Below, one piece after another: positions 56,903-64,000 of a DNA stretch of 64,000 bases; position 1 is the first letter of the stretch; the number at the start of each line of letters is the position of its first letter. The stretch covers positions 186,001 through 250,000 of the forward strand of contig JAWZYV010012243.1 in assembly GCA_038373885.1 (NCBI GenBank), in the 5' to 3' direction. The position numbers and the translations under genes were made by a program. The stretch is from Cheiracanthium punctorium (taxonomy: Eukaryota; Arthropoda; Arachnida; Araneae; Cheiracanthiidae). The notes beneath the pieces were generated by a model, which saw nothing but the letters and a program-made list of their open reading frames with translations, made no database searches and was not told the origin of the DNA.

Positions 56903-58017
56903 CCCAGACAGCACAAACTTGTCCAGAACATGTCCATATGATATCATGGACAAGTTCGGGACATAACTGACATCCCCAAATTTGTCTATATCTTGTCCAT
57001 AATACCCCCCAAACTTGTCCATATGGCACAATACGGCGTCCATAATGATATCCTCTGGACAAAATATAGACATCCATATGGACATGTTATGGACATCCAG
57101 AACTTATCCAATGGGCATGCTATGGACATTCATATGGACATCCATGATTTGTCCATTAAAAAGACATTCTGTGGATATTTATCTCATATCCACAGTTTAT
57201 TTTTATGCTATGGATAAGTTACTACCATAAAGGAATAGAAGTATCTGTTTCATCAGTAATTTCTGAAATGAAATGAAGCTATTACAAGAACTGCTTGTAG
57301 GATCACACATATTTGAATCTTCAAAAATATTTTCATCGATCGTATTTTGAAATTCAATACGAAAATAATTATAATCGTGCGCATTAATAGGCTTTGATTC
57401 AATATCATTCACATTACATTCAGCTTCAATAAGGAATAATTCATCATTAACTTCTTATTCAACATTTCGCCAATCCTGACGAGTCGACTTAATTTTTTTA
57501 TTAAAATATACACATTAAGTCAAAAAGTTGTACATTACCCCGTATTGTAAAGAACAGTCATATAGGCAAGCAATATGCAAGAAGTGCGCATAAAAATGTT
57601 ATAATTAGCTGACAAGGAAACTTCAAATATATGGGTACTATCTACCACAACCACCACAGATTATTAAAAACAACGTGCATACAAAAATGTTACTGCGCAT
57701 GATCAAACAAATTGAGCCAATCAGAGTTTGTCGCCGACAGATTTTCCCATTTATGTCATAAAATGGACATGATTGAGGTGTTTAGATGTCCAATTCATGT
57801 CCTATAACAGACATAATATGGATTTTCCCGTTTTTGTCGTAATAAGACTTAATTGGGGTGTTACATGCCCCAATCATGTCTTATTCTAGACATATTATGG
57901 ACTTTCCCAAAGATGTCGCTAAAATGATGTCCAGGAGATATCTTATCATAGACATAGACATGTTTTGGACAAGTTTGTCCAGATATGGACATAAATTGGG
58001 CAAGTGTGCTGTCAGGG
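56903..58017 (-). mobile_element. TGGACA-ended element, copy 2 (nested in copy 3)
   Basis: Starts CCCAGACAGCACAAACTTG and ends GTGTGCTGTCAGGG, with CA duplicated at 56901-56902 and 58018-58019. The outer copy provides an empty-site sequence in copies 1 and 2 for comparison, so the boundaries are exact. Confidence 0.88.
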
Positions 58018-58046
58018 CAGTTTATTTTTATGCTATGGATAAGTTA

Positions 58047-58337
58047 CTACCATAAAGGAACAGAAGTATCTGTTTCATCAGTAATTTCTGAAATGGAGCT
58101 ATTACAAGAACTGCTTGTGGGATCACACATACACATATTTGAATCTTCAAAAATATTTTCATCGATCCTATTTTCAAATTCATTATGAAAATAATTATAA
58201 TCGTGCGCATTAATAGCCTTCGATTCAATATCATTCACATTACATTCAGCTTCAATCAGGAATAATTCATCATTAACTTCTTGTTCAACATTTCGCCATT
58301 CCTGACGAGTCGATTCAATTTTTTTATTAAAATACAT
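58047..58337 (-). CDS. Short conserved frame inside TGGACA-ended copy 3 (96 aa)
   Basis: Reads MYFNKKIESTRQEWRNVEQE, then NDELFLIEAECNVNDIES, HDYNYFHNEFENRIDEN and an Asp/Ser/Cys-rich end, closing SVPLW. Copies 1 and 2 contain the same peptide with a stop and a short insertion (TTCATTTCA) near the end. It is acidic, with no domain I recognise and no upstream promoter evidence. It may be a transposase N-terminal fragment or captured host exon sequence. Function unassigned. Confidence 0.35.
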   Translation of the reverse strand: MYFNKKIESTRQEWRNVEQEVNDELFLIEAECNVNDIESKAINAHDYNYFHNEFENRIDENIFEDSNMCMCDPTSSSCNSSISEITDETDTSVPLW

Positions 58338-58933
58338 ATTAAGTCAAAAAGTTGTACATTACCTCGTATTGTAAAGAACAGAACAGTGATATAGGCAAGC
58401 AAAATGCAAGAAGTGCGCATAAAAATGTTATAATTGTCTAACAAGGAAACTTCAAATATGTGGGTACTATCTACCACAACAACCGCAGATTATTAAAAAT
58501 AACGTGTATACAAAAATGTTACTGCGCATGATCAAACAAACTAAGCCAATCAGAGTTTGTCGCCGATAGATTTTCCCATTTATGTCATAAAATAGACATG
58601 ATTGGGGTGTTTAGATGTCCAATTCATGTCATATTACAGACATAATATGGGTTTTCCCCGTTTTTGTCGTAATAAGACTTAATTGGAGTGTTACATGTCC
58701 CAATCATGTCTTATTCTAGACATATTATGGATTTTCCCAAAGATGTCGCTAAAATGATGTCCAGGAGATATCTTATCATAGACATAGACATGTTTTGGAC
58801 AAGTTCGTCCAGATATGGATATAAATTGGGCAAGTGTGCTGTCTGGGGCATTTATAAAAGAAAATAGAAAGCGCCAAGTGGCGATAGAGGCTCTATTCTG
58901 TCAGCTCATACTCATTTTTTATTAATTAATTTT

Positions 58934-59050
58934 AGCTTTAATTTGAGGAGATAGCAGCTAAGTTTTACACATTAGGTTTCTTTTAGTGTGTACTTATAAC
59001 TGGATTAAATTCGTTACATTTGGTGAGTGAGCTCCGGGGAGGTTTCCTTG
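58934..59050. repeat. Right inverted repeat of the Tc5-like transposon
   Basis: Complement of 53619-53735, ending GGTTTCCTTG before TCA. Confidence 0.75.
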
Positions 59051-59053
59051 TCA

Positions 59054-60514
59054 GTAAATAATAGTTAACACTTCCATAACTGTATAAATTAATTATATTC
59101 TATAATAATTTTATTACAGTTGAAAATTCATTTATTTCCCCTCTATTTCAAAAGAAACAAATTCAACATGCATTTTTATACAAACTTGTATCAAAACTAC
59201 ATTTTAAAAATCTCGAACTTAAAACAGTGGTTTTTAGTGAAAATGAAATACAATCTCATGTAATATTTGCCTCAAGCTTGAATCAGAACATAAAACCGTA
59301 CTCGTAAATAAGAACAATAATCAAATATCTAAAGCAAAAATTCAAAACGATGTAGAAAACAGTGGCGGATTATACAAGTTTGTCGGGAGGGGGCGGTTTG
59401 TCGGTGGGGGGTGGTTAGTTAGACGATTGACATATACACCCATTTTATGGAAGTAAAATGGGACCTTTTACATTAATTTCGTTTTCCTCGGCCGAGGGGG
59501 GGGGGGGTCGGACGCGCCCTCCTCCGCCCTTGGTAGCAAGATGCAAATATACTGACGGAAGGCCTGGACGGTTGTTTCTCACTTGCGATCAAACCTTATT
59601 TAACAGAGCTCTATGTCGATTAACCGTTGAGATAAATTTTATCAAGCACGCCGAGAAAATAAATAAATATCATTTTACGGTATTTATTCCATGCTTGTTT
59701 ACCTTCTAAGCCTGGCGGCAGTTAAACCCCACGAAAAGCTATATCTTATCAAAAAATTGTACTAGAAATCATCCAATTTGGACAGAAACAAAATAAATAT
59801 ACTTATTTAATATCATGCACATACATATTTACTTAAATGAACTGACACAAATACATACGAGTAACGAGTTTAACCTAAAACTACCAATGTCAACAGATGC
59901 CGATGTCGTAATTAAAAAATTTTGTAAAAAACACACATAAGAAGTAAAAGGAAAGAGGATACGCGTTTCGTTCAAAAATTGTTTTGAACTTCTTCAGTCC
60001 AAGCCCTTCGTTTCTTGTTCAGTTATGTTAAAAGTGTTCCACTAGATGTTGTTATGTTTTTCTCCATTTATTTCCCACTAAAATCTACAAGACATAATGG
60101 TTCATTTGTTATATAAACCATTTTTAAATTATATTTTCTGCAGAAGCGAGTTATCATTGTTGTACCTGCACCAGCTGATTCAGCGGTCTTCTTCTTCCCA
60201 AGATGAAATGACCCCATTGGATGCAAACTTGAGTTTCTCAATGAGTTAAGCTGAACACAAGCTGACAAAGAACGATTATTATCGGACGATATTTGTTTAT
60301 ATCGTTATCGTATCGTGAATGTTGCAGAAGTGAAGTTAAAATTTCGTGAATGGAGTGCTCCACTGCTGGTTTGGTTCTCTTTACTTGTTTCTGAATGAAA
60401 TGCTATAAGTAACTTCATTAACATATTGTAGTATCTTTGTCGCTGAAAACTCACTTCCACTGTTTCATGCTGTTAAACATCGACCATATTAGGACCTAGA
60501 GTCTTTTAACTTTT
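59054..60514. other. Non-coding, no gene recognised
   Basis: G-rich tracts at 59385-59410 and 59490-59508. No domain is seen. Possible upstream exons of the gene at 60515 could lie here but none is supported. Confidence 0.35.
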
Positions 60515-60682
60515 ATGAAAGTTTGGAAAAAGGAGAAACAGCGCCCAGAATATGGGCATAAAATTATCGGTCGAAGCAGAAGATCTGGTTCGAAAATTGC
60601 AGAAAAACATAGTATGCCTCTTGCACTGATATCAGATCCTTGGCAGCGTATGCAAATTCAGGATGCTGATGTCGGAGCCGAG
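60515..60682 (+). CDS. Candidate exon of an unknown gene
   Basis: A frame of 56 codons from an ATG at 60515 (in-frame stop 16-18 nt upstream) reaches a good donor GAG|GTATGT at 60682/60683 in phase 0. It reads MKVWKKEKQRPEYGHK, IIGRSRRSGSKIAEK (a basic patch that could be a nuclear signal) and MPLALISDPWQRMQIQDADV. The composition is protein-like and unlike the surrounding AT-rich DNA. I do not recognise the family. It could be a first exon or an internal exon with its acceptor near 60519. A matching phase-0 terminal exon lies at 63361. Confidence 0.45.
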
Positions 60683-60715
60683 GTATGTTACAATAAAAAC
60701 CTAAGATCAATATGA

Positions 60716-61494
60716 CCTATTAACATTTTTCCAAGTCATTTCAAATGCAGAAACATAGCTTTCTGTATTCTTGTATCAGTTTATCATTTTTACCATTGAA
60801 ATCTTTTCTTATTCATTTTATTTTAAAAATACCCAATCGAATACTATCTTTATTATGAAGAGTTTATGTAAATTAATAAAATTAATGGCGTTAATATGAT
60901 CTAGAAAAAAAACTTGTGAGAATGTGTTCAAAATTAAAAACCTCATGCTGGTGTTTATGAATCATTTCAATAAACATTTTTACTTAATTTCTTGAAAAGT
61001 GAAAATTAGTAGTGACTCTTGAAAGTAATTATTTCCAATTTGTGACAGTTAAAGTAATGTTATGTTGGATTACCAGCAGAGTTTATAAAGTTTTTCTTAA
61101 TTACTATCCCCCCCCCTCCCATATTTATAAACTATTAATCTTTTATTCTTAGATTTCAATGTCTCTAAATTTTTCTTTGATATGCTGAAGCAAATGTGAT
61201 TCTTTTCTTAAGCAAAATTATGTTATCAGGGTGTCTTGTCTACCAATCAAGAAAGTCTGGTAAATGCCAGGAAAATGGGATTTAGGCCAGGAAAGTCTAG
61301 AAAAAGACTGGAAAATGTAAAATGGGGGACTGGAAAGTAGGAAAAGGATGAACTTTCCTTTGTAGAAAAATTTCTTGGCAGTTTTTTTGGGGGGTGAGTC
61401 CAGAGAGTGAAAAATGCTGATAAAGGTGATTATGTTTAGGTAGAATGAATGGATCAGAGTGTGAGGTATGTGATGCTCACACGTGTTATATTCT
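60716..61494. other. Putative intron sequence
   Basis: AT-rich, with a GGAAA/GTCTGG-rich short repeat (GGAAAGTCTAGAAAAAGACTGG, 61250-61340). No exon is seen. Confidence 0.35.
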
Positions 61495-61502
61495 GAATAA
61501 AC

Positions 61503-62310
61503 TAAAGATGTAACGAATAGTGATTTGGCCGAATACCGAGTATTCGGTCTATAGCTCATGAGCCAAATACTGAATATTTGGCTCATAGTTTAGGCCTAAT
61601 ATTGAATTTTTTAAAATTTCATTTTAATTGTAAATAAAATGTCGCTTTTCACATTTGTAATTAAATAATAAATAAAGACTAATTAAAATTCATTTTATAT
61701 TGTTTATAGGTACTTAAAAACACATAATAGTATATTTGTAAAACTAAAAAATCTTGGTCATGAAAAAATTTCTTTTACAAAGTTAAACCTTAATAGCAGC
61801 ATATAATTATATTTTGAGATATTTATAATTTAATAAATGTGCTATGGTAAATGTGATTAATCTGGTAACTGTACATAATTGCATCATGCTTTCGGTTTTA
61901 CAGCCTCTGGGCAAACATATATATAGGAGCTTTTCGAAATTATGTTTGCAATTGAGAATCTGAAAAGATTCCTCCTACCCCCACCCCATAAAGGTAGAAA
62001 GACCAAGTCAAATAGTGTCACCAAGTAGAAAAGTCTGAATTTCTGTAATATTATTAAATACATTAGATTATATTTCATGCATCGTAAAATTCAATGACTC
62101 AGGATATTTTATAATATGAAATTAAATATTGAAGTATAACTAATATTTGTAAATGCATTTAAAAATACTTGTTAAAAATATTTTTCTCTTTGTTCTGAAA
62201 CTATTCAGTTGAATAGGTAGCAATATTCAGCCAACTGAATATTAGGCTTACTAAATATTTGGCGAAACAGACGAATACTGAATATTGGCCAAATATTCGT
62301 TACATCCCTA
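61503..62310. mobile_element. hAT-type element
   Basis: An exact 8-bp duplication GAATAAAC (61495-61502, 62311-62318). The ends are TAAAGATGTAACGAATA and TATTCGTTACATCCCTA, with inner CCGAATA..GTATTCGG foldbacks. At 808 bp there is no transposase, so it is non-autonomous. Confidence 0.82.
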
Positions 62311-62318
62311 GAATAAAC

Positions 62319-63360
62319 TATATTTTATACAACTCCCTATATAGGAATGAATAGTATTAGGAAAACAAATCTCAGTACACTGATGAAAGTTTGTCCTAAA
62401 GAGAAGGATAAAGTGTGTGAACGATTAACATATTAGACGCAAAAAGAGGAATCTTAATGACAGTGACACAACTAGGAAAAGGTGTAGGAAGCTTTAGCCC
62501 CCCCCCTTAAAAAAAAAAACTTTGCTTCAGGGTAACATTTTACTTTATTGTGTAATTTGTTTAGGTCATTTTTTTTCTTGTTAGTCCTTCCCTTCAAAAC
62601 ATTCAGCGTAAGACTTTGCTATATTGTACATTTTGTTTAGTTTGATTATTATTTTTATTTAGCCTCTCTCAATAAAGTCAGTAAAACATTTTGCTTTAAT
62701 ACTGTACATTTTGTTTAGGTCAAGCACCTTTTTTTATTTATTTATTTTTTTTTTAAAGCCTCTCCTCACGGCCTTATTGTACATAATTGTTAAAGTTTGT
62801 TTAAGAAAATATTGCAGAGTTTCGTATGTTTAACAATTTTTCTCTTATGGGTTCACTGATTGTAACTCTTCATAGTAGTATCACTTCTAAAGAGTTTAGT
62901 TCATATAAGTTTTTTAACATTTAGCTGCCTTTATTATAGTATAGGCTTGTGTATGATCATTGCAGACATGCCAAGTGACAGGATTTTGGCCTGAGTCTCT
63001 AGCTTCTTAACTCTATTTTAGGCCTCAGGATTTTTCTTAATTTTCTCAGGCTTTTTTGGGTATTTATTCAGAAACGACAACTTTCTCCAATTTTCTTCCC
63101 TGGGTGGGTTTGCAAGATCAGTTCTTGTTTTAAGTTTCAGGCTCAACAACCCAGGAGCATTTGATTTTGAAATAATGTACTTGAAGTTGTTCCAAAAAAT
63201 TCAATGACAATTTTACTCAAGCAGAAACTTCAAATAAAGAAAAGGTGAAAATCTTATTAGGTTCATTTTCTTCAGCACATAAAATGGTTTTAGTTTAATT
63301 TATTTTAAGTTAAAGATTATTCTGGACTCTGTACATCATTTTAAAGGGTTTTATTGTTAG
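62319..63360. other. Putative intron sequence
   Basis: Repeated words TTTGCTWTATTGTACATTTTGTTTAG (62525, 62610, 62690) form a loose ~85-bp tandem of three. The end TTTTATTGTTAG provides the acceptor for the next exon. Confidence 0.4.
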
Positions 63361-63564
63361 AAGCTAATTTGTGGTAAATATAATCCTGAAATCACTTTGC
63401 ATGTTGCTGTTAAAGACCGAAATTGGAGAATGTCAACACATGCAAAATATGTTAGTGAAAGACCAAATATTTGCTTACATTCTAATACATTTGGACTACC
63501 ACCGGTGTCTGTCAACAAGCACCGATATGCTCTGGCAGAAAAGACAAGCCAAGGTCAACACTAA
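63361..63564 (+). CDS. Candidate terminal exon of an unknown gene
   Basis: After the acceptor ATTGTTAG at 63360, a phase-0 frame of 67 codons reads KLICGKYNPEITLHVAVKDR, NWRMSTHAKYVSERPN, ICLHSNTFGLPPVS, VNKHRYALAEKTSQGQH and stops at TAA 63562-63564. It has no low complexity and no repeat match. Joined to 60515-60682 it would make a 123-residue protein, but other exons may lie between or upstream. I do not recognise a domain. A longer open frame overlapping in another register (from 63371) looks less protein-like. Confidence 0.42.
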   Translation, partial: KLICGKYNPEITLHVAVKDRNWRMSTHAKYVSERPNICLHSNTFGLPPVSVNKHRYALAEKTSQGQH

Positions 63565-64000
63565 AGCAAAAACATGGCAAAAATATTTTTATTCTGTTGC
63601 GGAAGGTTATTTCCCACATGAATCCATGATTTCCCTAACAACAGTACAGCAAGGCAATTTAAAGCTTTATTCCTTGTGATATGAAACATGGATGCTCATA
63701 CCAATAGGCAGTGAGGGGGCCATGCCCCCCACCCTCATCATCCATGAAAAATATTACCGTAATGATCTATGTACTGGTATAACACAGAAGTGGGTAGGTT
63801 CAACACTTTCGAATGCGGTATCTTTCTGGGCAAGACCTCTTACTTACTCTCCCCCTCCCCCCTAAAAATAATTATATGGGTACTTATGATGTAAAGTACG
63901 GTGAAATATTATTCCTATCCAGTCCTATTCCTATCCTATTTGAATTGTAATTTTGTATAGATAATTACTGTTTAACATTTACAGTATAATCAAAGTTAAA
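63565..64000. other. Downstream non-coding sequence
   Basis: No further exon. GGGGGCCATGCCCCC (63715-63729) is a perfect small palindrome in probable hAT debris. Confidence 0.35.

Larger units (their letters stand above)
56589..58847 (-). mobile_element. TGGACA-ended element, copy 3 (outer)
   Basis: Starts CCCAGACAGCACAAACTTG and ends TGTGCTGTCTGGG, with GC at 56587-56588 and 58848-58849. It is interrupted by copy 2, which sits at the sequence ATATCCACA^GTTTATTTTT. Without the insert it is 1142 bp. It holds the longest internal frame (58047-58337, minus). Confidence 0.85.
53619..59050. mobile_element. Tc5-like (pogo-related) transposon invaded by other elements
   Basis: The ends are CAAGGAAACCTCCCC at 53619 and its complement ending at 59050, with TCA on each side (53616-53618, 59051-59053). 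A TNA duplication with CAAGG termini fits Tc5. The inverted repeats extend ~115 bp with about 80% identity (CACTCACCAAATG, AGTACACACTAAAAG, TTAGCTGCTATCTCCT). Without the inserted elements it is ~2.1 kb. A decayed transposase lies at 55285-56210. Confidence 0.72.

Noticed and set aside
54899..57230. Open frames such as DVYILSRGYHYGRR on both strands
   Set aside because: They come from the TGGACA-rich termini of the nested elements; the frame exists on both strands because the DNA is repetitive.
63371..63679. 102-residue frame overlapping the candidate terminal exon
   Set aside because: It needs a GTG start and is hydrophobic and irregular; the other register, opened by the acceptor at 63360, is more protein-like. 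Still uncertain.

Overview
The window looks like AT-rich nuclear DNA from an arthropod, most likely an arachnid such as an orb-weaving spider. That is an inference from long introns, GT/AG splice sites, the style of the transposable elements (Tc1, mariner with an SPDLTPLDF motif, Tc5/pogo, piggyBac, hAT, Helitron, Ty3) and the lack of bacterial features. Most open frames of 60-120 codons are accidental frames inside repeats. Host coding sequence is sparse.

Left third (1-18.4 kb): one host gene on the minus strand. Its first four coding exons (18209-18275, 15799-16057, 5640-5827, 177-396) join with matching phases. They encode a secreted protein: a signal peptide, one long-form C-type lectin-like domain, then an unrecognised four-cysteine segment that continues beyond the left edge. 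The introns, up to 10 kb, are filled with mobile DNA: non-autonomous Helitrons, two piggyBac-type MITEs, hAT and Tc1-type MITEs, SINEs, and two related families of hairpin-ended elements (here H and S).

Middle (18.4-48 kb): almost entirely repeats. It holds mariner transposase remnants, three of the four H elements, a minus-strand Helitron with a 155-bp array, tRNA-derived SINEs, an apparently intact Tc1-like transposon with 27-bp inverted repeats and TA duplications (30488-31992), a 75-bp tandem array, a truncated piggyBac, solo LTRs (one split by an H element), a 121-bp minisatellite, a LINE 3' end, and many copies of a ~160-bp dispersed tandem repeat.

Right (48-59 kb): a young Ty3-type LTR retrotransposon (49114-53447) with LTRs that look identical and a 5-bp duplication. 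Integrase lies upstream of reverse transcriptase, as in Gmr1-like elements. It carries three in-frame stops and a 3' deletion. Next to it is a Tc5-like transposon (53619-59050) with a decayed transposase, invaded by three copies of a 1.1-kb element with TGGACA-rich ends and 2-bp target duplications. One of these copies lies inside another.

Right edge (59-64 kb): two candidate plus-strand exons (60515-60682, 63361-63564) that could form an unrecognised gene, with a hAT element between them. The strongest candidates for something undescribed are the H/S hairpin-ended families, the ~50-bp core and GGCGATATTTCGCC palindromes shared between otherwise unrelated element types, and the TGGACA elements.
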